Source: Salinicola rhizosphaerae (GTDB taxonomy: Bacteria > Pseudomonadota > Gammaproteobacteria > Pseudomonadales > Halomonadaceae). From it: a stretch of DNA of 64,000 nt. Shown one piece after another: positions 35,544-43,981 of this stretch (within the stretch, counting starts at the first letter, position 1; every line of letters starts with the position of its first letter). The position numbers and the translations under genes are program-made. The DNA lies in NCBI RefSeq assembly GCF_014652715.1, contig NZ_BMZI01000008.1, positions 53,281 through 117,280 on the forward strand, in the 5' to 3' direction. The notes under the pieces are model-generated. The model was given only the letters and a program-made list of their open reading frames with translations. It had not been told where the DNA came from and ran no database searches.

Positions 35544-37161
35544 TCGCCCAGCCCTGCAACAGCGCCAGTGCCGCCAGCGTGACGAAAAACCAGATCACCA
35601 ATCCGATACAGCGCCGCCGCGTCAGCCTTGCATCGCGCCCGAGCGAAGCGGCGTTGGCACTGCGGCCTTTCAAGATCGCCTGCATATCCGGCGCGCTCTC
35701 GTCCATGGCGACATCCGCCAGCTGCTCTCGCGTCGGTGCCGGCGCGCTCAGGCTGACCAGGAAGCCTGCGACCAGCGAGACGATCAGGCCGACGAAATTC
35801 TGGTAGAGCCAGGAGATATCGGTATTCGAGACTGCCCAGACCGCCGCCATGCCGAACACGATACCGGCGACGGCTCCGCGGCCGTTGCTGCGGTGGCTAA
35901 GAATCGCGAGCAGGAACACGCCAAGCAGCGCGCCGTAGAACCAGGAACCGATGCGATTCACGGCCTCGATGACGGGCCCCAGGTTGCCGGCGAAGAAGGC
36001 GAAAAGGGTCGCGTAGATCCCCCAGAAGATCGTCGCCCAGCGCGAGGCCTTGAGATAGTGGCGCTCGTCGGCCTCCGGTTTGACGTAGCGTGCATAAAAA
36101 TCGCGCACGGTGACCGCCGAGAGCGAATTGAGCGCCGAGTCCAGACTCGACATCGCCGCGGCGAAGACGCCGGCGATGACCAGGCCCGTAACGCCAATCG
36201 GAAATGCGTTGACCACGTAGCGCGGAAACAGCTCGTTGAGATTGTCCGGCGCCGTCATGCCATGCTGCTGATAGTAGGCCGCGAGCATCACCCCGATGAA
36301 CAGGAACAGCAGCATCTGCGGCACCAGCAGATAGCCGCCGATCAGCAGCGAGCGCTGCCCCTCGGCAATCGAGGGGCTGGTCAGCACGCGCTGGATCTGG
36401 CTCTGATCGGTACCGAAGTAGGCGATATGCAGCACGATCCCGCCGATCAGACCGGCCCATAGAGAGTAGGTCACGGTGGGATCGAGCGAGAGATCGATGG
36501 TGTTGAACATATGATTCGCCGCGCCGAAAGCGAACACGTCACTCCAGCCGCCGGGCAAGCTGCCGACCATCAGCACCATGCTGAGGATGGCGCCGAGCCA
36601 GAGCACGAACATCTGGATCACATCGGTCCAGATGACGGCGCTGATACCGCCCAGAACGGTGTAGCCGACCGCAATGACCGCCATCAGAACGATGGTCAGA
36701 TTGACGTTCCAGCCGGTGACCACGGCGAGCACGAGCGCCGGGGCGTAAAGCACGACCCCGGTCGCAAGCCCTCGCGCGATAAGGAATAAAAGCGCCGCCA
36801 GCGAGCGCGTCGCGAGGCCGAAGCGTCGCTCGAGCAGCTCGTAGATGCTGTAGATACCGGCGCGGTGAAAGATCGGCACCAGCACCACGATCAATACGGC
36901 CATCGCCAGCGGCACGTTGATAAAGGTCGCCAGCCGCTCCAGCCCGCCCTCGAACCCCCAGCCCGGCGCACCGATGAAGGTGATGGCGCTCGCCTGCGTC
37001 GCCATCACCGACAGGCCGATCGCCCATCCAGGGATCTTGCGGCCGCCGAGAAAGTAGTCCTCGGTATTTTCCTGATCCTTGCCGAAACGGACGCCGACCC
37101 AGGCGATGCCCATTACGTAGACGATCAGTACAACGGTATCCACCCAGGTAAAAGCGCCCAC
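35536..37161 (-). CDS. Sodium:solute symporter family protein (SSS)
   Basis: Na+-coupled importer of the SSS family (LeuT fold), 541 residues with 13-14 hydrophobic segments. Typical blocks are TEDYFLGGRKIPGWAIGLSVMATQASAITF (about 33-62, the Na+-site region), AVIWTDVIQMFVLWLGA (about 174-190), the FGTDQSQIQRVL loop and AAAMSSLDSALNSLS at about 333-347. The hydrophilic loop before the last helix contains about 45 residues. Substrate may be a sugar, carboxylate or amino acid. Coupled by overlap to an unknown 184-residue protein. The region before the start holds a 17-bp periodic repeat. Confidence 0.9.
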   Translation of the reverse strand: MGAFTWVDTVVLIVYVMGIAWVGVRFGKDQENTEDYFLGGRKIPGWAIGLSVMATQASAITFIGAPGWGFEGGLERLATFINVPLAMAVLIVVLVPIFHRAGIYSIYELLERRFGLATRSLAALLFLIARGLATGVVLYAPALVLAVVTGWNVNLTIVLMAVIAVGYTVLGGISAVIWTDVIQMFVLWLGAILSMVLMVGSLPGGWSDVFAFGAANHMFNTIDLSLDPTVTYSLWAGLIGGIVLHIAYFGTDQSQIQRVLTSPSIAEGQRSLLIGGYLLVPQMLLFLFIGVMLAAYYQQHGMTAPDNLNELFPRYVVNAFPIGVTGLVIAGVFAAAMSSLDSALNSLSAVTVRDFYARYVKPEADERHYLKASRWATIFWGIYATLFAFFAGNLGPVIEAVNRIGSWFYGALLGVFLLAILSHRSNGRGAVAGIVFGMAAVWAVSNTDISWLYQNFVGLIVSLVAGFLVSLSAPAPTREQLADVAMDESAPDMQAILKGRSANAASLGRDARLTRRRCIGLVIWFFVTLAALALLQGWANG

Positions 37162-37184
37162 ATCCCTGTCCTCGCACTGTTATT

Positions 37185-37275
37185 GTCGAATCGACATCGC
37201 CGTTGCCGTCGAACTGGGCATGTCGTCGAATTCGCATGGTTGTCGAATCGGCGTTGTCGTCGAACTCTTGCCCTC
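37185..37275. repeat. Degenerate repeat array with GTCGAA cores, 17-bp period
   Basis: GTCGAA occurs at 37185, 37208, 37225, 37242 and 37259; the last four steps are exactly 17, 17 and 17 bp after a first step of 23 bp. The first unit resembles the fourth with a 6-bp insertion (GTCGAATCG ... CGTTG). Units vary at other positions. The array begins 23 bp upstream of the SSS start codon, so it spans the promoter/leader of that operon. Confidence 0.7.
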
Positions 37276-37430
37276 AACAAATGGCTTCTCCGTGAATCAA
37301 CCATAGCACGCTCCGATCGGATGATCGGACGGGGCCATGGTCGTAGGGACGCCCAAAAAGAGACCGAACGCCGATAAAGGGAGCAAAAAACCAGGGTTAG
37401 TTTTCGCCACGGGGCTGGCCTCAAGCAAAG

Positions 37431-37463
37431 CGACCCGATAAGCGCAACGACCCGATAAGCGCA
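37431..37463. repeat. Two exact copies of a 16-bp sequence, 17-bp period
   Basis: CGACCCGATAAGCGCA at 37431-37446 and again at 37448-37463, separated by one base. The sequence is unrelated to the GTCGAA array but has the same period. Confidence 0.75.
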
Positions 37464-37484
37464 GCTGACAGAACGGTGACGTAC

Positions 37485-37518
37485 AAAAAAGCGACCCCGG
37501 CCAGATGGCCGGGGTCGC
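37485..37518 (-). terminator. Intrinsic terminator of betT
   Basis: Perfect 12-bp arms GCGACCCCGGCC / GGCCGGGGTCGC (37491-37502 and 37507-37518) with a 4-nt loop. On the minus strand a run of six T follows (37490-37485). Located 22 bp past the betT stop. Confidence 0.9.
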
Positions 37519-37540
37519 TCGCAGAGGCAGTTGACAGTGG

Positions 37541-39604
37541 TCAGCCTGGCGGCTGTTCCGGGCTGTCGGGCATGTTGATGCTGCCCGGCTCCTCACGGTT
37601 GAGGTGCAGGAACTGCAGATGACGCTCGTACTGATCGAGGATGTCGTCGATGACCTGCTCGCGGGTATAGCCCATCAGGTCATAGCCCTGACTACCTTCG
37701 AGCAGATAGACCTCGAGCCGGTAGTAACGACCGCTACTGCGCGGCGTGCGCATGGCGAACGACGGCGTCGAGAACGGATGCGTCCAGATCTGGTAGGCGA
37801 AGTTCTGCTCGCTGCCGAGATGAACATAGATGGCCAGATACTCATCGCCGTTCTGTTCACCTTCATTGATCTCGACTTCAACCCCCTGTTTCACCAGCTC
37901 GTCGCGCACCGACTCCATCGCAGGGCGCCCGGTGTCATTCAAGAACGCCTTCGCTTCCTTGAAATCGGGGAACGACATGCTGCGTTTGAGACGCGTCTTC
38001 CAGTCGAAACCCTTCTCGCGGCTACCGGCCGACATTCTGCCAGAGAGCGAGCCCGCCAGGCTGAGCCGGTGGCTGTCTTCCTTGAAGGCTTCCACTTTCA
38101 AGGCCTTGTAGAGACCCGCGATCATGAAGAACAGCACCACCGAGAACGGAAGCCCGGTAATCACGACCGCGCTCTGCAGCGTGGTCAGTCCGCCAGCCAG
38201 CAGCAGCGAAAGCGTCAATACGCCGATTACGGCGGACCACAGGATACGCATCCAGATCGGGGCATCGCTGTTGACGTCCTTGAGCTTCGACGTGAAGTTC
38301 GACAAGACCAGCGCCCCCGAGTCCCCCGAGGTCACGAAGAACACGATGGCCAGGATGCTCACGGCGATCGTGGTGAAGACCGGGAACGGATACTGCTGCA
38401 GGAACAGGTAGATCCCCGCCGGCGGCGTCTGCATCACCTGCTGACCGAATTCGCTCGCCCCGTTCATCGCCATGTCGATGGCGCTGTTACCGAGGATCGA
38501 CATCCAGATCATCATGAACGCGATGGGCAGCGTCAGCGTACCGGCCACGAAGGTGCGGATGGTGCGCCCGCGCGAGATACGTGCGAGGAACAGACCGACG
38601 AACGGGCCCCAGGCGATCCACCAGGCCCAGAAGAACAGGGTCCAGGCATTGAGCCAGTCGGTGGGCTGGTCGAAGGCGTAGGTGTCGAACGACATCGAGA
38701 CGAATCCGGAGAGATAGTCCCCGATGTTCATCACCAGCGCATTGAGCAGGAAGATCGTCTTGCCGGCGAAGAGCACGAACAGCAGCAGCGCGATCGCGAG
38801 CAGGATATTGAACTCGGAGAGCCGGCGAATACCCTTCTCGACCCCGGTAACGGCCGAGATGGTCGCGAAGAGCACGATGAGCAGCACCAGAACGGTCTGC
38901 GTCCAGGCGCTCTCGGTAATGCCGAACATGAAGTCCAGCCCGTAGTTCAGCTGGATGACGCCGATGCCGAGACTCGCCGCGATGCCGAAGACGGTACCCA
39001 GCACCGCTGCGATGTCCACGGCGTGGCCAATGGGCCCGTAGATTTTCTTGCCAAAGATCGGATAGAGCGCGCTCGAGATGGTGAGCGGCAGATTGTGACG
39101 ATAGCTGAAGAACGCCAGCGACATGCCGACCAGCGTATAGATGCCCCAGCCGGACAGACCCCAATGGAGGAACGTCAGCTGCATCGCGTGGCGTGCCGCG
39201 GCGATCTGATCGTCGGGCGCGTTCGGCGCGTTGTAGAACTGGGTCAGCGGCTCCGCCAGGGCGAAGAAGATGACGCCGATCCCGATCCCGGCCGAGAACA
39301 GCATGGCGGACCAGGAGAAGATGTTGAAATCCGGCCTCGAGTGCTCTGGCCCGAGCCGAATCTTGCCGAAGCGAGAGACGCCGAGGAACAGCACGAAGGC
39401 GAGATAGATGACGACTGTCAGAAAGTAGTACCAGCCGAATGTGTTGGAGATCCACCCCAGCAGCGCATTGATGATGCCATTCGCTTGCTCGGTAGCCACC
39501 ATCGCCCATACCGAAAAGACGACGATGCCAATGACCGACCCATAAAAGACGACTGGATTCAGCCTGTCCCGGGCCGGAGAATTATTATCAGGGCTTGTGC
39601 TCAT
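37541..39604 (-). CDS. betT: BCCT-family choline/betaine transporter, BetT type
   Basis: High-capacity Na+ or H+ coupled importer of choline or related trimethylammonium osmoprotectants, 687 residues. Twelve membrane segments cover about residues 20-510 with the BCCT blocks SAGIGIGVIFFALAEPLTQF, FLHWGLSGWGIYTLVGMSLAFFSYR and WTLFFWAWWIAWGPFVGLFLARISRG, which holds the aromatic box. A C-terminal cytoplasmic tail of about 170 residues is the BetT hallmark and serves osmosensing. A BetI-like operator and promoter lie about 370 bp upstream. betIBA genes are not in the window. Ends with a strong terminator. Confidence 0.92.
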   Translation of the reverse strand: MSTSPDNNSPARDRLNPVVFYGSVIGIVVFSVWAMVATEQANGIINALLGWISNTFGWYYFLTVVIYLAFVLFLGVSRFGKIRLGPEHSRPDFNIFSWSAMLFSAGIGIGVIFFALAEPLTQFYNAPNAPDDQIAAARHAMQLTFLHWGLSGWGIYTLVGMSLAFFSYRHNLPLTISSALYPIFGKKIYGPIGHAVDIAAVLGTVFGIAASLGIGVIQLNYGLDFMFGITESAWTQTVLVLLIVLFATISAVTGVEKGIRRLSEFNILLAIALLLFVLFAGKTIFLLNALVMNIGDYLSGFVSMSFDTYAFDQPTDWLNAWTLFFWAWWIAWGPFVGLFLARISRGRTIRTFVAGTLTLPIAFMMIWMSILGNSAIDMAMNGASEFGQQVMQTPPAGIYLFLQQYPFPVFTTIAVSILAIVFFVTSGDSGALVLSNFTSKLKDVNSDAPIWMRILWSAVIGVLTLSLLLAGGLTTLQSAVVITGLPFSVVLFFMIAGLYKALKVEAFKEDSHRLSLAGSLSGRMSAGSREKGFDWKTRLKRSMSFPDFKEAKAFLNDTGRPAMESVRDELVKQGVEVEINEGEQNGDEYLAIYVHLGSEQNFAYQIWTHPFSTPSFAMRTPRSSGRYYRLEVYLLEGSQGYDLMGYTREQVIDDILDQYERHLQFLHLNREEPGSINMPDSPEQPPG

Positions 39605-39966
39605 GCGGCTCCCATCATGTTGATAGTTAGCGTTGACGAACCGGCGCCGAAACGTGCGCCATCGCAGCAGCGTGATCGGCCGGGCCGTTCGTTTCCGTGT
39701 TCCCGCCGCGAGGCCTTGCGACCCCTCATGGAGTTAAGTCGACTTCGTCCGTTCCAGCCAGTCGATCATGCGTTCCGACATGATCTCTTCACTCTGGCGG
39801 CCGACGCATGGCCTTGTTCGTGAGTGCCGATCATCCAACGCTGACTGGATCGAGTACCGGCGGCCCCGGTCAGCGTAAATGGGCCCAGCCGGGCACCGGC
39901 GCTCTCTAGCAGTGCGACGGGCGACGAGCCACGAACAGACCTAGACGACTTGGCACGACCATCGAT

Positions 39967-39992
39967 TTTTATTGATTGATCGTTCAATAAAA
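39967..39992. promoter_or_regulatory. BetI-like operator upstream of betT
   Basis: Imperfect inverted repeat whose core ATTGATCGTTCAAT differs by one base from the BetI-type palindrome ATTGAACGTTCAAT, flanked by further symmetric TTTT/AAAA. It overlaps the -10 of the candidate betT promoter. BetI is the choline-responsive TetR-type repressor of bet genes. Consensus recalled from general knowledge, not checked here. Confidence 0.6.
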
Positions 39993-40018
39993 ATACGGTG
40001 TTATGAAAATAGTTTCAA
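39990..40018 (-). promoter_or_regulatory. Candidate sigma-70 promoter of betT
   Basis: On the minus strand TTGAAA (40018-40013) and TATTTT (39995-39990) are separated by exactly 17 bp. The -10 overlaps the BetI-like operator, consistent with repression by steric hindrance. Confidence 0.5.
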
Positions 40019-40147
40019 CCAATAAGCAGAGATTACCGAGCTTCAGGCAAACCGCTCCCGCACCGCATCATTGTTCGATGAGGCGCGGAGAGAAAAATCA
40101 CGGTCGGGCGCGATGAACTGCGCGAAAAGGACAGACGAGTATTGGCA

Positions 40148-41482
40148 CTACTCGCCCTTGAGGCGTCCGCCCATCTCCTGAGCAAGTTCGACGGCATAGT
40201 GATCCGTCATACCGCCGATGAAATCGAGCATGCGGCGATAGCTGTCGTAGAGGGTCCAGGAGGGCTTCGGCGTATTCTCGCCGATCAGCGCCAGCACGCG
40301 CTGGTGCTTGAAGGAGGATTGGCCGGTGTGGTGCAGCTCATGGGCCGCGCCGATGAACGCCTCGAGCAGAATGCCGAGTGTCGTGTAGGCGCCGATCTCG
40401 AGCTTGGCCTTGCGCTCGTTGCGGAAAATGCGCTCACGCGCGAGCTGCTTGGCGGAGGAGACGCCCCAGGTCAGATCCGGATGGCACAGATCGAGCAGAT
40501 CGTCCTCCAGCGCGCCATTGAGCAGTGCAGTCTCGTGCTGCACGAAGACGTCGCCGACCTCGTTGACCGCCCGCTCCATCGCCGCGCCACGCAGTGCCGC
40601 GATGCGTCGGCGCTGGGAGACACCGGCCGCCTCCATCTTCTCGTAGCCGGCCGGCGCTTCTCCGGCGATCGAAAGCAGCACCTTGGCCACCTCCTCGTAG
40701 CGCAGAATGCCCATTTCCAGGCCATCTTCGAGGTCGAGCAGCGCATAGCAGATGTCGTCCGCGGCTTCGACCAGGTAGGCGAGCGGATGGCGACACCACT
40801 TGTTCTCCCCCGCCTGCTTCATGCCGAGGCGTTCGGTCAATTCGATCAGCAGCGGTTTCTCGGACTGATAGCAGCCGAACTTGCCCATCTTGCCGCCGTG
40901 CTCGACGGTCCACGGATATTTCAGCAGCGTGCCGAGTGTCGCCGCGGAGAGCCGCATCCCCCCCTGGAACTGGTTGTATTCGATCTGGGTAACGACTCGA
41001 AACCCCTGGGCGTTGCCTTCATAGGTCAGAAGATCGCGCCGCTGCGCGTCATCGAGACCCTCGAGCAAGCCACCGCCCTGCTGCTCGGTCCACTTGAACC
41101 AGTCGCGAATGGCGTACTCGCCAGCGTGGCCGAACGGCGGGTTGCCGATGTCGTGACCGAGACAGGCAGCTTGCACGATCACCCCGAGATCGGCCGGGCT
41201 GACCCAGGCCGGCAGGCGCTCGCGAAGCTGCTCGCCGACGATCATGCCGAGACTTCTCCCCACACAGCCGACCTCCAGCGAGTGGGTCAACCGGGTGTGG
41301 ATATGATCGTTGTCGGTGAGCGGATGCACCTGGGTCTTGCGGCCCAAACGGCGGAACGAGCCGGAGAACACGATGCGGTCATAATCCTTGTGGAATGGAC
41401 TACGACCGATCTCGCCCCGCGAGGTGCGCGCGTCGTGCAGACGGACAGGATCGAGCAGGCGCTCCCATTGCATGGCGGTCAT
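40148..41482 (-). CDS. dgt: Deoxyguanosinetriphosphate triphosphohydrolase-like HD protein
   Basis: HD-superfamily dNTP triphosphohydrolase, about 444 residues. Family blocks are FSGSFRRLGRKTQVHPL, the first metal His in THSLEVG, the HD pair in ACLGHDIGNPPFGHAGE, and AYLVEAADDICYALLDLEDG in the second half, all typical of the Dgt/dGTPase-like group. The start at 41482 is preferred because GGAG lies 6-7 nt before it; the longest frame starts four codons earlier (41494), directly after the heptamer repeat and with no ribosome-binding site. Substrate may be any dNTP; family members differ. Likely monocistronic. Confidence 0.9.
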   Translation of the reverse strand: MTAMQWERLLDPVRLHDARTSRGEIGRSPFHKDYDRIVFSGSFRRLGRKTQVHPLTDNDHIHTRLTHSLEVGCVGRSLGMIVGEQLRERLPAWVSPADLGVIVQAACLGHDIGNPPFGHAGEYAIRDWFKWTEQQGGGLLEGLDDAQRRDLLTYEGNAQGFRVVTQIEYNQFQGGMRLSAATLGTLLKYPWTVEHGGKMGKFGCYQSEKPLLIELTERLGMKQAGENKWCRHPLAYLVEAADDICYALLDLEDGLEMGILRYEEVAKVLLSIAGEAPAGYEKMEAAGVSQRRRIAALRGAAMERAVNEVGDVFVQHETALLNGALEDDLLDLCHPDLTWGVSSAKQLARERIFRNERKAKLEIGAYTTLGILLEAFIGAAHELHHTGQSSFKHQRVLALIGENTPKPSWTLYDSYRRMLDFIGGMTDHYAVELAQEMGGRLKGE

Positions 41483-41502
41483 CGGGGTCTCCATAAAAAG
41501 TC

Positions 41503-41548
41503 AGCTGCGAGCTGCGAGCTGCGAGCTGCGAGCTGCGAGCTGCGAGCG
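41503..41548. repeat. Heptanucleotide tandem repeat AGCTGCG x6 upstream of dgt
   Basis: Six perfect copies of AGCTGCG (41503-41544) plus a partial one, starting 20 bp upstream of the preferred dgt start. The same motif in inverted orientation (GGCTCGCAGCTCGC) recurs at 41619-41637 next to the stop codon of the neighbouring oxaloacetate decarboxylase gene, so transcripts crossing both could fold into a long hairpin. Confidence 0.9.
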
Positions 41549-41637
41549 AAACAGAATGACGCGCTTCAGTCTTGAGTCAAGTCGTCAGGCCGACGGCCAG
41601 CATATCGAGGATCGGCTCGTGGCTCGCAGCTCGCGGC

Positions 41638-42501
41638 TTATTCCTTCACGTCCATATATTCACGCGCCCAGATCCGGTACTCATCCAGTGTCGAATAGCG
41701 CGTCGAGAGCTGCGAGGCGTCCAGATCGTTGGTGGCGATGTTGCGCTGTTCGCGCAGACAGTCATAGGTTGCCTTGATCGCGGCGAAGTAGGCGGCGTGA
41801 CCATTGACCACGACGCGCACGCCGAGCTTGGCCAACCGGGCACGATCGCGCAGCGCCGGATTGTCATAGGTGACCAGCATCAACGGCACGGTCAGCGGCT
41901 CGGCGAGCGTTTCCAGATGCTCGAAATCGCGCACGCCAACCAGGCAGACTGCATCGACGCCGGCAGCCTGATAGGCGCGAATGCGAGCGACGGCGGACTC
42001 ATCGTCGAGCTGGCCGGCATTGGTGCGGGCGATGATCGACAGTGCCGGGTCGATACGCGCTTCCAGCGCCGCACGCATCTTGCCGACGCCCTCTTCCACC
42101 GAAATCAGATCGGTGGACTTGTGGCCGTACTGTGCCGGCAGCAGCGTGTCCTCGATCGTCAGCGCCGCCACGCCGGCCCGCTCCAGCTCGGTGATCGTAC
42201 GCATGGTGTTAAGCGCGTTGCCGTAGCCGTGATCGGCATCGGCAATGAACGGCAGTCGGGCGACGCGGCCGATGCGCGTGGCCTGTTCGACGAATTCACT
42301 CAGCGTGATTAGGGCAAAATCCGGCGCCGCCAACACCTGCAGCGAAGCGACGGAGCCACCGAGAATACCGACTTCGAACCCGAGATCGGCGGCGATGCGC
42401 GCGGACATCGGATCGAAGACCGAAGCGGTGTAATAGCAGTCGTCGCTCTCCAGAAGCTGACGAAAGTCGTTGCGTAGATCGTGCTGGGAAGGACTTGCCA
42501 C
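41638..42501 (-). CDS. Oxaloacetate decarboxylase of the isocitrate lyase/PEP mutase superfamily
   Basis: 287-residue TIM-barrel enzyme, matching the Pseudomonas aeruginosa PA4872-type oxaloacetate decarboxylase, which I recall as also 287 residues. Shared blocks are [58 protein letters not shown] with the Mg ligands, [19 protein letters not shown] and [20 protein letters not shown]. The enzyme turns oxaloacetate into pyruvate and CO2. It differs from true PEP mutases and methylisocitrate lyases by lacking their gating-loop Cys motif (KKCGH). It fits the organic-acid theme of the window. Start ATG 42501 is preceded by GGAG-like AGGAG at close range. Confidence 0.9.
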   Translation of the reverse strand: MASPSQHDLRNDFRQLLESDDCYYTASVFDPMSARIAADLGFEVGILGGSVASLQVLAAPDFALITLSEFVEQATRIGRVARLPFIADADHGYGNALNTMRTITELERAGVAALTIEDTLLPAQYGHKSTDLISVEEGVGKMRAALEARIDPALSIIARTNAGQLDDESAVARIRAYQAAGVDAVCLVGVRDFEHLETLAEPLTVPLMLVTYDNPALRDRARLAKLGVRVVVNGHAAYFAAIKATYDCLREQRNIATNDLDASQLSTRYSTLDEYRIWAREYMDVKE

Positions 42502-42799
42502 GAAACACTCCTATTAAGGACGTCGCGCAAGAGAAACACCCGCGCGGCGAAGAGGTGAAAGCCGCCGATAGCCGATGACACGGCGAACAGAGTGTCGACG
42601 GAATCGAAAATTCTACCACTAAAGTCTGACCAGGAGGTCGGGTGGCGCGAGGCCTGGCGCATCACCATGAATTGCCTGCATGTCGCTCATGAGAGGCCTT
42701 CACTGGCCGGTCGCCACGCGAGCCCGCATCATTAGCGGACTCAACAATCTATCGCGCCTAGCCGCATCATGACCATGGCGCATCTCGAGAGGCTTTCTC

Positions 42800-43912
42800 A
42801 TGTCGCAGACGCATCCCCCATTCCGAGCCGATATCGTCGGCAGCTTTCTTCGTCCCGCCGCACTGAAAGAAGCGCGAGCTCAATTCCAACGCGATGACAT
42901 CGACGCAACCGCGCTCAAGGCGGTGGAAGATGCGGAAATACGCCGCGTCGTCGAACAGCAGGAAGCGCTCGGCATGAAAGTCGCCACCGACGGCGAATTT
43001 CGCCGCTCCTGGTGGCACTTCGACTTTCTCGAGCACCTTGAAGGCGTGACCGGCTATTTCGGCGACCAGGGTATCCAGTTCCAGGGCAAGGAGACCTCGG
43101 CCAAGCAGATCCGGGTCGACGGCAAGGTCGCCTTCAACCCGACGCACCCGATGCTGGATCACTTCCGCTATCTGGCCAGCGTGACCCGCGTGATGCCGAA
43201 GATGACGATCCCCAGCCCCAGCGTTCTGCACTTCCGCGGCGGGCGCAGGAAGATCGACAGCGGCATCTATCCCAGCCTGGACGCGTTCTTCGCCGATACG
43301 GCCGATGCCTATCGCGATGCCGTTCGTGCCTTTTACGACGCCGGCTGTCGCTATCTGCAGCTCGACGACACCGTGTGGGCGTATCTCTGCTCCGAGAAGG
43401 AGCTGCAGGCAGCGCGGGATCGCGGTGACGACCCGGATCGACTGCAATCGATCTACGCCGAGATGCTCAACCACGCGCTGGCCGACAAGCCGGACGATCT
43501 CTACGTCGGTCTGCATGTCTGCCGCGGCAATTTCCGCTCGACCTGGATCAGCGAAGGCGGCTACGAACCCGTCGCCGAGACACTGTTCGGCAAGGTCGGC
43601 GTCGATGCCTGGTTCCTCGAATACGACAGCGAGCGTGCCGGCAGCCTCGATCCGCTGCGCTTCATTCCCGAAGGCGCTCAGCAAGCGGTACTGGGTCTGA
43701 TCACCACCAAGGTCGGCGAGCTCGAAAACCCCGATGCCGTTCGAGCGCGACTCGACGAAGCGACGCAGTACGTCGATAAATCCCAGATCTGCCTGAGCCC
43801 GCAGTGCGGATTCGCTTCCACCGAAGAGGGCAACGACCTCGCCGAGCAGGCCCAGTGGGACAAGGTTCGCCTGGTGCACGATATCGCCAAGGCGTATTGG
43901 CCCGACGCCTGA
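42800..43912 (+). CDS. MetE-like cobalamin-independent methyltransferase (YxjG/YxjH type)
   Basis: 370-residue protein corresponding to the C-terminal catalytic barrel of MetE. Zinc ligands of the family are visible: His and Cys in LHVCRGN, Glu in FLEYDSERAG and Cys in SPQCGF. The N-terminal FRADIVGSFLRP and ATDGEFRRSWWHFDFL blocks are typical of the short YxjG/YxjH proteins, which are thought to make methionine from homocysteine or to use other methyl donors. The full-length MetE N-terminal domain is missing, as normal for this group. Single gene; no SAM riboswitch or MetR box was recognised. Confidence 0.88.
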   Translation: MSQTHPPFRADIVGSFLRPAALKEARAQFQRDDIDATALKAVEDAEIRRVVEQQEALGMKVATDGEFRRSWWHFDFLEHLEGVTGYFGDQGIQFQGKETSAKQIRVDGKVAFNPTHPMLDHFRYLASVTRVMPKMTIPSPSVLHFRGGRRKIDSGIYPSLDAFFADTADAYRDAVRAFYDAGCRYLQLDDTVWAYLCSEKELQAARDRGDDPDRLQSIYAEMLNHALADKPDDLYVGLHVCRGNFRSTWISEGGYEPVAETLFGKVGVDAWFLEYDSERAGSLDPLRFIPEGAQQAVLGLITTKVGELENPDAVRARLDEATQYVDKSQICLSPQCGFASTEEGNDLAEQAQWDKVRLVHDIAKAYWPDA

Positions 43913-43981
43913 TCGCGATCATGCGGCAGGCGCCGGCCCAGAAGCCGACGCCTGCACGTTTCCGAGCTTCTCGGGACCGGA

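Larger units (their letters stand above)
37162..37540. other. Intergenic region between the SSS operon and betT, rich in 17-bp repeats
   Basis: 379 bp with no gene. It is upstream of the minus-strand symporter operon and downstream of the minus-strand betT gene. It contains the GTCGAA repeat array (37185-37275), a second 17-bp-period tandem repeat (37431-37463) and the betT terminator (37485-37518). Confidence 0.75.
39605..40147. other. Upstream region of betT
   Basis: 543 bp without a gene between betT and the convergent end of the dGTPase gene. It contains the AT-rich promoter/operator at 39967-40018. The roughly 360 bp from there to the betT start form a long 5' leader in which I see no ORF with a good ribosome-binding site. 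Confidence 0.6.

Noticed and set aside
37604-39823. 739-residue open frame on the plus strand opposite betT
   Set aside because: Arg/His/Asp/Glu-rich translation typical of the antisense of a GC-rich gene; BetT on the other strand has full family conservation and a terminator.
41503-41548. Short repetitive coding sequence (SCELRAA repeats on the plus strand)
   Set aside because: The periodic peptide comes from the DNA heptamer read in three frames; there is no ribosome-binding site or homologue.
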